A stretch of DNA of 64,000 bases, taken from Conexibacter arvalis (lineage in GTDB: Bacteria; Actinomycetota; Thermoleophilia; Solirubrobacterales; Solirubrobacteraceae). Where the stretch lies: the NCBI RefSeq assembly GCF_014199525.1, contig NZ_JACHNU010000001.1:1714182-1778181 (forward strand), written 5' to 3'. Positions 41,747 through 50,802 of the stretch are shown here, piece by piece (position 1 is the stretch's first letter; the number at the start of each line of letters is the position of its first letter). The position numbers and the translations under genes are program-made. A model generated the notes under the pieces. That model had not been told where the DNA came from. It saw only the letters and a program-made list of their open reading frames with translations, and searched no databases.

Positions 41747-44523
41747 ATGCCGGGGACCGGGGCGGTAGGCCGGCGTGGGAGCGAGCGGCTCCTGCGCCTG
41801 TGGTGGGCTGCGCTCGCGCTCGCGCTGTGCGCGCTGACGTGGGCCGGCGCGGAGTCCGCGCGGGCGGCGACGCTGAGCGGCACGGTGTCGGCCGGCAGAA
41901 ACGCCGACCGCACACCGCTGGAGGGGGCGACGGTGACGTCACCGACTGGATCACCAGATCGCCGGTCGCGACCGTCAGAACCGACGCCGACGGCGACTAC
42001 GGCATCTTCGTCCCCGACGGCGTCTACGACCTCGACGTCGTGCCGGCCGATCCGGCGATGCGGACGCAGCGCGTCACCGGGATGGTCCTGAGCGGCGCGG
42101 TCAGACACGACGTGACGCTGACGTGGGAGGGCTGGGTCCACATCGCCTTGCAGCTCGAGGCGCCGACCGTCTCGGTGGCGGGAGCGGCCGTCGAGGTCGG
42201 CGGGCAGACGACGACGACCGGCCCGGACGGCCGCTTCGACCTGTGGCTGCCGCAGGGGACCTACCCCTTCTCGATCGTCGCGAGCGACGGCCGGTGGCAG
42301 TACGGCGGCCGGGGGCTGGTCGCCACAGCGGACATCGACGCGTCGGCGACGTTGCCGCCGGAGACGACGCTGACCGTCGGCGTCACCGACGCGCGGGACG
42401 GGAGAGCGATCGAGGGCGCCGCCGTGTCGCTGCCGCGCGTGTCGCTCTCGCTGACGGCCGGCGAATTCACCGGCGGCCTCGGCACGCCGCCGCAGAGCGG
42501 TGAGACCGACGCCGACGGCGAGGTCGTCTTCACCGCCTTCCTCCGCTCCCACGGGAATGGGTTCGACGAATACGGGGAGGCGAGCGCCGGCCCGCGCTTC
42601 GTCACCCAGTTGTTCGACCCCGGCTTCCCCGTCGCGGACGGGCGCGTCGATATCGCGCTCGCCTGGCGGCCGCTCGTGACCGGGACGGTCACCGACGCGA
42701 GCGGACAGCCGGTCGAAGGGCTCGAGATCGGCGACGGCGGCGCCGTCACGACCGGCCCCGACGGCACCTTCAGCACCTACGTCGACCCGCGCACCACCCA
42801 GGGCATGCTCGTCAGCAAGGTCCGGCCCGACGGGAGAGGCGTCTGGTACATGCGCGTCCCGGTCGACCTGACGAGAGACTCGGTCCGCGACGTCAGACTG
42901 CCGCCGGAGGAGACCGACGTGATGGTGCGCGTCGTCGACCCCGACGGCAGACCGATCGAGGGGGCGGTCGTCGCCCCGACGAGCGCGGGCGAGGTGACGC
43001 TCGGCGACGGGACGGTCGTCAGAGCGGGCTACGAGCGCACGGGGCTGGTCCCGACCGGCGCCGACGGCCTCGCCTCGTTCCGGCTGTTCGACGAGCTGTC
43101 GGCGGACGGCCGCTTCGCCGCGGCTCCACGTCCTGACCTGTCGCCGCGCGGCTTCCTCCAGCGCGGCCCGATCACGACGATCACGCTGCTCGACGACCAG
43201 ACGTGGGTGACGCTCGCCGGCGTGCTCGCGCCCGAGGGCGAGCCGCTCGCGGGCGCGACGGTGACGCTCGGCGGCGAGACGGTCACGACCGACGCCGACG
43301 GCTGGTTCATGTTCACCGTGCAGCCGGGCGAGCACGCCTTCGGCGGCGAGTGGAGAGCGGCCGACGGTGCGGTCTTCCGCTTCGCCGATCCGACGCTCGA
43401 CGTCGGCGCCGACCAGCTGCGGACGCTCAGCTGGAGCCCGCGCACGCCGCGCACGGTCGCCGTCGTCGACCAGGCCGGCAGACCGGCGGCCGGCGCCGTC
43501 GTGACGCTCCCCGACTACGCCGACGCGAGCGCGCCGGGCGAGGTCCCCGCCGGCACGGTGCTGACCACGAGACTGCCGTCGGTCGTGACCGACGCCGACG
43601 GGGAGGCCGTCTTCCAGATCCCCGCCGACGCCGAACCGAGCGCGCCGAACGGCACCGTCGACCCGCCGTCCGGCTCGCCGGTCCCGCCGGTCTCCTTCCC
43701 GGCGTTCACGCCGGAGGGCGCCGACCACGTGCTGGTGAGACTGCTCGACCCGGGCCCGTCGATCGCCCTCGACGTGGTGCCGCCGCCGTCGGCCGGCGAC
43801 TGGTGGACGGTCGCGAGCGTCGCCGTGCAGGTGACGGCGACCGATGCCGCCGGCGTCAGATCGCTGTCGTGCGCCGTCGACGGCAGCGTCCGCAGATTCG
43901 CGCAGACCGGCGATGCGACGACGCGCAGCGGCAGCTTCGACGTCAGAGGCGAAGGCCGCCACGTCGTGACGTGCGCCGCGACCGACGCGCTCGGCAACGA
44001 GAGCGACGGCTCGCGGCCGATCGGGATCGACCGCGGGAACCCGTTCGCGCCGACGCTGTCCGCCGACCGCCCGGCCGACTCGGCCAACGGCTGGTTCCGC
44101 GACACCGTCACCGTCTCGACCGCCGACGACGGCGATCGGATGCTGGCCGACGGGACCGCGGGCAGCGGCGTCGATCCGGACAGCGTCCCGGCGCCGCAGA
44201 CGTTCGCCACCAGCGGCAGGCACATCGCGTCGGGCGCGGTCAGGGACCGTGCCGGGCGCGTCTCCCCGACGCGGTGGCTGACGGTGAAGGTCGACGCCGA
44301 CGCCCCGTCGAACACGCTGCACTGCCCGGCCGGGGCGGTCACCGTCGGCACGAGAGCGAAGGCGACGTGGGCGGCCGCCGACGCCCAGTCGGGCCTGCAG
44401 GGCCCGAGAACCGGCAGCGTCGCGCTCGACACCTCCTCAGCCGGCTCGTTCGAGGTCGCGCACACGGCCGTCGACCGGGTCGGCCACAGAACGACCTCCT
44501 CGTGCACCTACGAGGTCGTCTGA
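41747..44523 (+). CDS. Secreted repeat protein (carboxypeptidase-regulatory/Ig-like), frameshifted near N-terminus
   Basis: The ATG at 41747, preceded by GAAGGGG, opens a frame with a signal peptide (LLRLWWAALALALCALTWAG) and the first repeat up to TPLEGATVTSP near 41945. The rest of the protein is in another frame, beginning VTDWITRSPVATVRTDADGD and running to 44523, so about one base is missing around 41935-41950. The body has repeated beta-sandwich units marked by TDADG, TGPDG or GADG turns (for example TTTTGPDGRFDLWLPQGTYP), then C-terminal Ig-like units with LSCAVDG and VTCAATDALGNES. No cell-wall anchor is visible. It may be a surface or secreted scaffold, inactivated or mis-sequenced. 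Confidence 0.7.
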
Positions 44524-44571
44524 CGCGACGGGTGAGGCGGCGGCGTCGCGCCGCCGCCCCGCCGGTCGGCC

Positions 44572-45177
44572 CTACAGCCAGCCGCGCTCCTCGGCGACGC
44601 GGATCGCCTCGATCCGGCTGCCCGCGCCGAGCTTGCCCATGATCGTCGACAGGTGATTGCGGACAGTGCCGTGGGAGAGGTGCAGGGTGCCGGCCAGCTC
44701 GGCGATCGTGCCCTTGGTGCGGGCGGCCGCGAGCACCTCGCGCTCGCGCGCCGTCAGCGGGTTCTCGCCGGCGCTGAGCGCGGCGGCGGCGAGGCCGGGG
44801 TCGACGATCCGCTCGCCGGCGACGGCGCGGCGGATCGCGGCGGCCAGCTCGCTCGCCGGCGCGTCCTTGAGCATGAAGCCGGCGGCGCCGTCCTCCATCG
44901 CCCGCCGCAGGTAGCCGGGACGGCCGAAGGTGGTGAGGATCACGACCTTGCAGGCGGGCATCGCCGCGTGCAGCGCGGCGGCGGCGTCGAGCCCCGTCAT
45001 CCCCGGCATCTCGATGTCGAGCAGCGCGACGTCGGGCCGGGTGGTCGCGGCGGCGGCGACGACCTCGTCGCCGCGGCCGACCTCGGCGACGACGACGATG
45101 TCGCGCTCGAGCCCGAGCAGGCTCGCGAGCGCGCCGCGGACCATCGCCTGGTCCTCGGCCAGCAGGACGCGGATCAC
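44572..45177 (-). CDS. NarL/FixJ family response regulator (DesR-like)
   Basis: This 201-residue regulator has a receiver domain with LLAEDQAMVRGALASLLG, phospho-acceptor Asp in DVALLDIEMPG and Lys in FMLKDAPAS. The LuxR-type helix-turn-helix reads LTAREREVLAAARTKGTIAE and LSHGTVRNHLSTIMGKLGA. GTG at 45177 is chosen because GAGGAG precedes it by about 6 nt and it gives the standard VIRVLLAED start. The longer GTG at 45201 overlaps the kinase stop. It is the downstream partner of the DesK-like kinase. Confidence 0.92.
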   Translation of the reverse strand: MIRVLLAEDQAMVRGALASLLGLERDIVVVAEVGRGDEVVAAAATTRPDVALLDIEMPGMTGLDAAAALHAAMPACKVVILTTFGRPGYLRRAMEDGAAGFMLKDAPASELAAAIRRAVAGERIVDPGLAAAALSAGENPLTAREREVLAAARTKGTIAELAGTLHLSHGTVRNHLSTIMGKLGAGSRIEAIRVAEERGWL

Positions 45178-45197
45178 GGCCCGCTCCTCGCCGGCGA

Positions 45198-46367
45198 TCA
45201 CGCCGCCGCTCCGGCCGCGAGCGGCACCGTCACGCGCAGGCGGAAGCCGCCGTCGGGCGCGGCGCCGGCCTCGACCGTCCCGGCCAGCAGCGACGCCCGC
45301 TCCCGCAGCCCGTCGAGCCCGTTGCCGGCGCTGCCGCGGCTGGGTGCGCCGCCGTCGGAGCCGCGGCCGTCGTCGTGGATCTCGGCGCTGGCGGCGCCGG
45401 CCGCCGGATCGGGGACGATCGCGATCTCGCAGCGGCGGGCGCCGCTGTGGCGGATCACGTTCGTCGTCCCCTCGCGCACCGTCCACGCGAGCAGCGCCTC
45501 GACCTCGGCCGGCAGCTCGCCGTCGCGCTCGCGCTCGCGCACGCGCATCTCGATCCCGGCGGCGTCGAGCGCGACGCGCGCGCCGGCCAGCTCGCCGGCG
45601 AGCGTCGGGCGGCGGTAGCCGCTGACAGTCTCGCGCACCTCGCCGAGCGCGTCGCGCGCGACGCGCTCCAGCTCGCCGACGTGGCGCCGCGCCTCCTTGG
45701 GGCGATCGGGCAGCAGGCGGCCGCTCAGCTCGGCCTTCAACGTGATGACCGAGAGGCTGTGCCCCAGCAGGTCGTGGAGATCGCGCGCGAACCGCTCCCG
45801 CTCGGCCTCGACGGCGAGCTGCTCGATCCGCTCGTGCGCCGCCTGCAGCTGCATGTTGGCGTGGATCAGCCGCCCGAGCGCGAGCATCAGCGCCCCGACG
45901 CCGAGCGCGGTGACGCCCCACGAGACGGCGTTCGCGACGCCCTCGTGCAGGTTGAGCACGGTCGCGAGCGCGACGAAGGCGAACAGCAGCGGCGCGCCCT
46001 GCCGCGGCTCCAGGTGGATGCCGGAGATCACCGAGCCGTAGGTGAAGAGGATCGCCCACGAGGGCGAGACGACGAGCGTCAGCACGATCCCGGCGAGCGT
46101 GATCGTCGCGAGCGCGGCGTGGACGCGCCGGTCGGCGTGGGGAGGTCGTCTGCCGCCGATCCCGTCCAGGTAGGCGAGCAGCGCGGCGCCGAACAGGACG
46201 ACGCAGAGGGCCACTCTCCACGCCGTCTGCGACGAGGTCGCCGTGTTGATGATCGGGATCGCCAGCCAGCCCATCCCGAGCACGACGCCGAGCACCTGGC
46301 TCGCGCGGCTCCCCTCGTCGAACGGGAAGGGGTCCCGGGGCTCGAACGGGTGACAACGCTGCTCCAT
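45198..46367 (-). CDS. Sensor histidine kinase, DesK/LiaS type
   Basis: This 389-residue kinase has five to six membrane helices in its N-terminal half (from SQVLGVVLGMGWLAIPIINT onward), a coiled linker (LQAAHERIEQLAVEAERERF), the HisKA_3 motif ARDLHDLLGHSLSVITLKAE and a HATPase domain with VREGTTNVIRHS and DDGRG. The multi-helix sensor resembles DesK, which senses membrane state. The ATG at 46367 is preferred because a -10 box (TACGCT on the minus strand) lies 10 nt upstream. A longer ORF from 46436 would run through it. The response regulator follows. Confidence 0.9.
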   Translation of the reverse strand: MEQRCHPFEPRDPFPFDEGSRASQVLGVVLGMGWLAIPIINTATSSQTAWRVALCVVLFGAALLAYLDGIGGRRPPHADRRVHAALATITLAGIVLTLVVSPSWAILFTYGSVISGIHLEPRQGAPLLFAFVALATVLNLHEGVANAVSWGVTALGVGALMLALGRLIHANMQLQAAHERIEQLAVEAERERFARDLHDLLGHSLSVITLKAELSGRLLPDRPKEARRHVGELERVARDALGEVRETVSGYRRPTLAGELAGARVALDAAGIEMRVRERERDGELPAEVEALLAWTVREGTTNVIRHSGARRCEIAIVPDPAAGAASAEIHDDGRGSDGGAPSRGSAGNGLDGLRERASLLAGTVEAGAAPDGGFRLRVTVPLAAGAAA

Positions 46368-46478
46368 CGCGTCTGCCAGCGTACGACGGCGCCCAGCGAC
46401 ACGGAAGTGGCGCCCGTCCCGATCTCCCCATGACATCCGTCAGGGGCGGCGACCTCCAGGGGCCCCGCGGCCCGATGC

Positions 46479-46484
46479 GATACT
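46479..46484 (+). promoter_or_regulatory. Leaderless-type -10 box for methionine aminopeptidase
   Basis: GATACT lies 6 nt upstream of the ATG at 46491, with no Shine-Dalgarno in the gap. Confidence 0.4.
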
Positions 46485-46490
46485 CAGGGC

Positions 46491-47234
46491 ATGTCGATCG
46501 AAACGCCAGAGGACCTCGCCGGGCTGAAGGCGGCCGGCGCCGTCGTCGCCGCCACCATCAGAGCCTGCCGGCAGGCCGTCCGGCCCGGCGTCACCACCGC
46601 CGACCTCGACGCCGTCGCCGCGAAGACCTTCGCCCGCCACGGCGCCCGCTCCGGCCCGTGGCTGACCTACCGCTTCCCCGGCACGATCTGCATCTCGGTC
46701 AACGACGAGGTCGTCCACGGGATCCCCGGCTCGCGCCGCCTGCGCGACGGCGACCTCGTCAAGCTCGACGTCACCGCCGAGCTGAACGGCTACTACGCCG
46801 ACGCCTGCGTCTCGGTCCCGGTCGGCAAGCCGAAGCCGGCGAGCGCCCGCCTCGCCGCCGCCTCGCAGGCGGCGCTGCGGAGAGGGATCGACGTCGCCCG
46901 CGCCGGCGCCCCGCGCAGCGCGATCGGCGCCGCGGTCGAGGCGGAGGTCGAGAAGCGCGGCTTCCGCGTCATCCGCGAGCTGACCGGCCACGGCATCGGC
47001 AAGAGACTGCACGAGCGCCCCGACGTGAAGAACTGGCCCGACCCGGCCGACGACGACCCGCTGACCGAGGGGCTCGTGATCACGATCGAGCCGATGATCG
47101 CGGCCGGCTCGCCGGAGATCGCCGAGCTCGACGACGGCTGGACGATCGTCACGCTCGACGGCGCCCGCTCGGCCCATTTCGAGCACACGATCGCGATCCG
47201 CAGGGACCAGCCGGCGCTCGTGCTGACCGCCTGA
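46491..47234 (+). CDS. map: Type I methionine aminopeptidase
   Basis: This 247-residue enzyme removes the initiator Met from nascent proteins in the cytoplasm. All five metal ligands can be seen: Asp in VKLDVTAELNGYYADACVSV (two Asp), His in LTGHGIGKRLHERP, Glu in VITIEPM and Glu in SAHFEHTIAI. It lacks the N-terminal zinc-finger extension, so it is the short MapA-like class. It is not in the usual ribosomal/SecY cluster, suggesting a second isoform. The message seems leaderless. Confidence 0.93.
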   Translation: MSIETPEDLAGLKAAGAVVAATIRACRQAVRPGVTTADLDAVAAKTFARHGARSGPWLTYRFPGTICISVNDEVVHGIPGSRRLRDGDLVKLDVTAELNGYYADACVSVPVGKPKPASARLAAASQAALRRGIDVARAGAPRSAIGAAVEAEVEKRGFRVIRELTGHGIGKRLHERPDVKNWPDPADDDPLTEGLVITIEPMIAAGSPEIAELDDGWTIVTLDGARSAHFEHTIAIRRDQPALVLTA

Positions 47235-47311
47235 CGCTGCGGCGTGCGCGCGGGATTCCGGGCTGCCCGCGCGGCGCTCGACCCGGCGTCGCTCCGGCTC
47301 CGCCGCGCCCG

Positions 47312-47317
47312 TAGGAT
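47312..47317 (+). promoter_or_regulatory. Leaderless-type -10 box for MerR gene
   Basis: TAGGAT lies exactly 7 nt upstream of the ATG at 47325, with no Shine-Dalgarno. It is among the clearest of the leaderless starts in the window. Confidence 0.5.
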
Positions 47318-47324
47318 GTGATGC

Positions 47325-48101
47325 ATGGGCGAGCAGCAGCAGGCCGACGGCGAGCTGACGATCGACGAGCTCGCGCGCGTCACCGGGATGACCGTGCGCA
47401 ACATCCGCGCCCACCAGTCGCGCGGGCTGCTGCCGCCGCCCGAGGTGCGCGCCCGCACCGGCTACTACGGCCCCGAGCACGTCGCGCGCCTCGCGCTGAT
47501 CCAGGACATGCAGGCCGAGGGCTTCAACCTGAAGGCGATCGAGCGGCTGATCACCGCCTCGGGCGGGGGCGACCAGCTGCTCGACTTCGGCCGCGCCGTG
47601 CTGACCGCCTTCGCCGACGAGGAGCCGGAGCTGATCACGCGCGAGGAGCTGGAGGCGCGGATAGGCGGACCCGACCCGAAGGCCCAGAAGAAGGCCGAGC
47701 GGCTCGGCGTGATCCGCCAGATCGCCGGCGACACCTACGAGGTCCCCAGCCCGACGCTGCTGCGGGCCGGCGCCGAGCTGATCAGGATGGGCGTGCCGGC
47801 GATGCACGCGCTGGCGGTCGCCGACCAGATCCAGCGCAACACGAAGGCGATCGCCGAGGCGTTCGCGAGACTGTTCATCGTCGATCTCGCCGGCGGCAAC
47901 ATCGACCCGGAGAGACGGACGCCGGAGGAGTGGGAGCAGCTCGGCGAGGCGCTCGCCAAGCTGCGCCCGCTGGCGACCGAGGCGGTCGCCGCGGGCTTCC
48001 AGCAGGAGATGACCGGCGTGATCGAGAAGCAGCTGCAGAAGGTGCTCAAGCACCCGGAGGTGCTCAAGCGCCCCGAGGTGCTGAAGCGGCTGGCCGGCTG
48101 A
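47325..48101 (+). CDS. MerR family transcriptional regulator
   Basis: This 258-residue regulator has an N-terminal MerR winged helix (TIDELARVTGMTVRNIRAHQ, then SRGLLPPPEVRARTGYYG and HVARLALIQDMQAEGF). The C-terminal 150 residues are helical and lack the Cys pattern of metal sensors, so an organic ligand or protein signal is likely. The end carries a short tandem repeat (HPEVLKRPEVLKR). Its last 38 nt overlap the convergent epimerase gene. No divergent target lies adjacent, so the regulon is unknown. Confidence 0.9.
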   Translation: MGEQQQADGELTIDELARVTGMTVRNIRAHQSRGLLPPPEVRARTGYYGPEHVARLALIQDMQAEGFNLKAIERLITASGGGDQLLDFGRAVLTAFADEEPELITREELEARIGGPDPKAQKKAERLGVIRQIAGDTYEVPSPTLLRAGAELIRMGVPAMHALAVADQIQRNTKAIAEAFARLFIVDLAGGNIDPERRTPEEWEQLGEALAKLRPLATEAVAAGFQQEMTGVIEKQLQKVLKHPEVLKRPEVLKRLAG

Positions 48102-49065
48102 CGCCGCCGCCGTTCCCGCCGCCTCCGCCCTCGCCGCGCCCGAGCGCCGCGAACCCCTCGCGCCACGAGCGCCACCGCGGCGTCCAGCCGAGCTCCTGCC
48201 GCGCCTTCGCGTTCGAGGAGCCGCGGATCTCGCAGGTCAGCGCGACGAGGTGGGCGCCGAGCAACCGCCCGACCCAGCGCGGCACGTGCCGCGGCGGCGG
48301 CGCGCCGATCGTGCGCGCGAGGTACGGCAGCCAGTCGCGCAGCGGCGCCGGGTCGTCGTCGCAGATGTTGTAGACCTCGCCCGGCGTCCAGCGGGCGAGC
48401 GCCGCGACGGTCGCCGCGGCGGCGTCGTCGATCTGCGCGAACGACCAGATCCCGCCGCCGTCGCCGACGAGCGGGAACTTCCGCCTCATCACCAGCTCCC
48501 ACTGGTCGCCGCCGGGCGCCATGCCGGTGCCGGGGCCGTAGAAGCCGCCGTAGCGCAGCGCGACGCCGCCGGCGGCGGTCACGTCGGTTTCGAGCCGGCG
48601 GATCGCGTCGAGCGTCGTGCGCATCTGCGCCGGCGGGTCGGGGTCGAGCGGGTCGTCCTCGTGCTTGACCGGGCCGCCGCTGCGGGCGTACGGCCAGCCG
48701 GTGTAGCTCTGCGCGACGACCTTCTCGACGCCGTTGCGCCGGGCGGCCTCGAGCAGATGGGCGAGCCCTTCGGTGCGCAGGCGGTTGGTCTGCTCGAAGG
48801 CGCGCGCGAAGCGGCGCAGGTCGGTCAGGCCCGAGAGCGCCGTCATCTCGTGGACGATCGCGTCGGGGCGGGCGGCGGCGACGGCGGCGAGGACGGCGTC
48901 GCGGTCGAGGCCGTCGACCACGACCGGCTCGGCGCCGAGATCGCGCAGCAGCGACGCCTTCGCCGGGCTGCGGGTGGTGCCGACGACCCCGTGGCCGGCG
49001 GCGGTCAGCTGGGGGACGAGCGACCGGCCGAGCGCGCCGGTGGCTCCTGCGAGAAAGATCTTCAT
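48064..49065 (-). CDS. NAD-dependent epimerase/dehydratase family protein (probable ECF41 target)
   Basis: This 333-residue extended-SDR-like protein has cofactor motif GATGALGRSLVPQL, a segment DAIVHEMTALSGLTDLRR, and the mid-domain YGGFYGPGTGM with WSFAQIDDAAAATVAAL, as in the actinobacterial NAD-epimerase group. The C-terminal 25 residues are Gly/Ser/Ala-rich and overlap the MerR gene end. It is divergent from an ECF41 sigma factor, and a matching ECF41-type promoter lies upstream (49074-49100). This is the COE (carboxymuconolactone decarboxylase, oxidoreductase or epimerase) gene class that accompanies ECF41 factors. Substrate is unknown. Confidence 0.9.
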   Translation of the reverse strand: MKIFLAGATGALGRSLVPQLTAAGHGVVGTTRSPAKASLLRDLGAEPVVVDGLDRDAVLAAVAAARPDAIVHEMTALSGLTDLRRFARAFEQTNRLRTEGLAHLLEAARRNGVEKVVAQSYTGWPYARSGGPVKHEDDPLDPDPPAQMRTTLDAIRRLETDVTAAGGVALRYGGFYGPGTGMAPGGDQWELVMRRKFPLVGDGGGIWSFAQIDDAAAATVAALARWTPGEVYNICDDDPAPLRDWLPYLARTIGAPPPRHVPRWVGRLLGAHLVALTCEIRGSSNAKARQELGWTPRWRSWREGFAALGRGEGGGGGNGGGVSRPAASAPRGA

Positions 49066-49073
49066 GCCCCTTC

Positions 49074-49100
49074 GACGAGACGAGCTGGCAGGCTGTGACG
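49074..49100 (-). promoter_or_regulatory. ECF41-type promoter for the epimerase gene
   Basis: On the minus strand CGTCACA (plus positions 49094-49100) is followed by a 16-nt spacer and CGTC (49074-49077), then 8 nt and the ATG at 49065. From memory, the ECF41 group recognises TGTCACA-N16-CGTC, so this matches at 10 of 11 fixed positions. Confidence 0.65.
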
Positions 49101-49101
49101 G

Positions 49102-49995
49102 GTGGAGACGAACGAGCGACTGCGGCGCCTGGCCTTCGACGTCGGCTACCGGATGCTGGGCAGCGTCGCCGAGGCCGAGGACGTCGCACAGGAGACGCTG
49201 CTGCGGCTGCACGGCGCCGAGGGCGTCGCCAACGCGGAGGGCTTCGCGACGACGGTCGCGACGCGCCTGTCGATCGACGTGCTGCGCTCGGCGCGGGTCC
49301 GCCGCGAGACCTACGTCGGCTCGTGGCTGCCGGAGCCGCTGCTGGCGGCGGGCGCCGACGCGCCGGCGCGGGTCGAGCAGGAGGAGACGGTCTCGCTCGC
49401 CTTCCTGGCGCTGCTGGAGCGGCTGACGCCGGAGGAGCGGGCGGTGCTCGTGCTGCGCGAGGCGTTCGACTACGGCTACGGCGAGATCGCCGCCGTGCTC
49501 GACCGCAGCGAGGCGAGCTGCCGCCAGCTGCTGAGCCGCGGCCGCCGCCGGATCGACGCCGACCGGCCGCGCTTCGACGCCGACCCCGAGCGCCGCGACG
49601 AGCTCGCCGCCCGCTTCCTCGACGCCGCGCGCGACGGCGACCTCGAAGGCCTCGTCGCGCTGCTGGCGGACGACGCGGTGCTGGTCGGCGACGGCGGCGG
49701 CAAGGCGCGCGCGATCGCCGCGCCGCTGGTCGGCGGCCGCGCCGTCGCCCGCGCGCTGGCCGCCTTCACGCGCCTGGGCGCCGGGTGGGGCGTCGCGCTC
49801 GAGCCGGCCGTCGTCAACGGACAGCCGGGCCTGCGCGCGCTCGACCGCGACGGCCGGATCGTCAGCGTCGTCGGCCTCGACATCGCCGACGGCCGCGTCG
49901 TCCGCCTCAACTCGATCGTCAACCCCGACAAGCTCGCCCACCTTGGCCCCGTCTCCGACGTCGCCCTGCGCCCGTCGGGGAGGCACGCGCGGTAG
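49102..49995 (+). CDS. ECF41 group RNA polymerase sigma factor with SnoaL-like C-terminus
   Basis: This 297-residue extracytoplasmic-function sigma factor has region 2 (FDVGYRMLGSVAEAEDVAQE) and region 4 (LTPEERAVLVLREAFDYGYG and EIAAVLDRSEASCRQLLSRG). The 110-residue C-terminal extension has the SnoaL-like fold and the two ECF41 hallmarks DGGGK and NPDKL. The linker WLPEPLL is also typical. In this group the extension both activates and restrains the sigma factor in place of an anti-sigma partner. It is divergent from an epimerase with an ECF41-type promoter. GTG at 49102 lacks a clear Shine-Dalgarno. Confidence 0.92.
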   Translation: METNERLRRLAFDVGYRMLGSVAEAEDVAQETLLRLHGAEGVANAEGFATTVATRLSIDVLRSARVRRETYVGSWLPEPLLAAGADAPARVEQEETVSLAFLALLERLTPEERAVLVLREAFDYGYGEIAAVLDRSEASCRQLLSRGRRRIDADRPRFDADPERRDELAARFLDAARDGDLEGLVALLADDAVLVGDGGGKARAIAAPLVGGRAVARALAAFTRLGAGWGVALEPAVVNGQPGLRALDRDGRIVSVVGLDIADGRVVRLNSIVNPDKLAHLGPVSDVALRPSGRHAR

Positions 49996-50033
49996 CGCGA
50001 CGCCCGAACGTACGCCGTGCTCCGCGAAAAACT

Positions 50034-50078
50034 GCACATATGAGTGTAATAATGCGCTTATGTGCGATACGGTGCACA
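50034..50078 (+). promoter_or_regulatory. AT-rich promoter and repeated operator for HTH-nucleotidyltransferase gene
   Basis: In this GC-rich window the segment 50024-50070 is strikingly AT-rich. It holds TAATAAT (50047-50053) as a likely -10 region, flanked by GCACATA (50034-50040) and TATGTGC (50059-50065), a perfect 7-bp inverted pair. A third half-site with GCACA lies at 50074-50078. Autoregulation by the winged helix of the encoded protein is inferred. Confidence 0.6.
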
Positions 50079-50706
50079 CATCGACCTCTCCCGTCCTTAC
50101 AGCGCTGTGTCACCGGGGCTGGCCGGCGACGTGCTCGCCGTGCTCGCCGGCACGACCCGCCCGCTGACCGGGCGCGAGGTGGCGCGGCTCGCCCGCCGCG
50201 GTTCGCCGCGCGGGGTGCTCACGGCGCTCGACCGCCTGGTCGAGCAAGGACTCGTCGCCCGGGCGGAGGCGGGGCGCGCGATGCTCTACACGCTGAACCG
50301 CGACCACGTCGCCGCGCCGGCGGCCGTCGCGCTCGCGCAGCTGCGGTCGGAGGTGGTCGAGCGGGCGCGCCGCGAAGTCGCCGCGTGGCAGATCGCCGCG
50401 CAGCACGCCTCGGTCTTCGGCTCGTTCGCGCGCGGCGACGGCGACGTCGGCAGCGACATCGACCTCTTCGTCGTCCGGCCGGCCGGCGTCTCGGCCGACG
50501 ACGCCGACTGGCGCGAGCAGCTCGATCGCCTCGCCGAGCGCGTCCGTGCCTGGACCGGTAACCACGCGAGCATCGCCGAGGTGGCGAGCGACGACCTCGC
50601 GCGCCTGCGGGAGGATCGCCCTCTGATCGTCGACGAGCTGTCCGCCGACGCGATCGCGCTCGCAGGTCCCGAGGCGCTCCAGCTCTTTGAGAGGGATGCG
50701 CGATGA
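50062..50706 (+). CDS. Winged-helix plus minimal nucleotidyltransferase (MNT) protein
   Basis: This protein of up to 214 residues has an N-terminal winged helix (DVLAVLAGTTRPLTGREVAR, LARRGSPRGVLTALDRLVEQ) fused to a minimal nucleotidyltransferase. Its motif GSFARGDGDVGSDIDLFVV fits GSx10DxD, the metal-binding active site. GTG at 50107 is a possible later start that still keeps both domains. The next gene encodes a HEPN-type protein overlapping by ATGA in a frame that then breaks. MNT/HEPN pairs are toxin-antitoxin modules in which the nucleotidyltransferase adds AMP to the HEPN RNase. The fused DNA-binding domain would add autoregulation at the AT-rich operator. Confidence 0.85.
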   Translation: MRYGAHIDLSRPYSAVSPGLAGDVLAVLAGTTRPLTGREVARLARRGSPRGVLTALDRLVEQGLVARAEAGRAMLYTLNRDHVAAPAAVALAQLRSEVVERARREVAAWQIAAQHASVFGSFARGDGDVGSDIDLFVVRPAGVSADDADWREQLDRLAERVRAWTGNHASIAEVASDDLARLREDRPLIVDELSADAIALAGPEALQLFERDAR

Positions 50707-50802
50707 GCCGCCGCGGCGGGCGCACCCAGGTCTGCTCCGCGGCCGACGCGCGCTCGTCTCACGCACGCGAGCAAGTTCCTCGAAGTTGCGGAGCTCGTCG
50801 CG

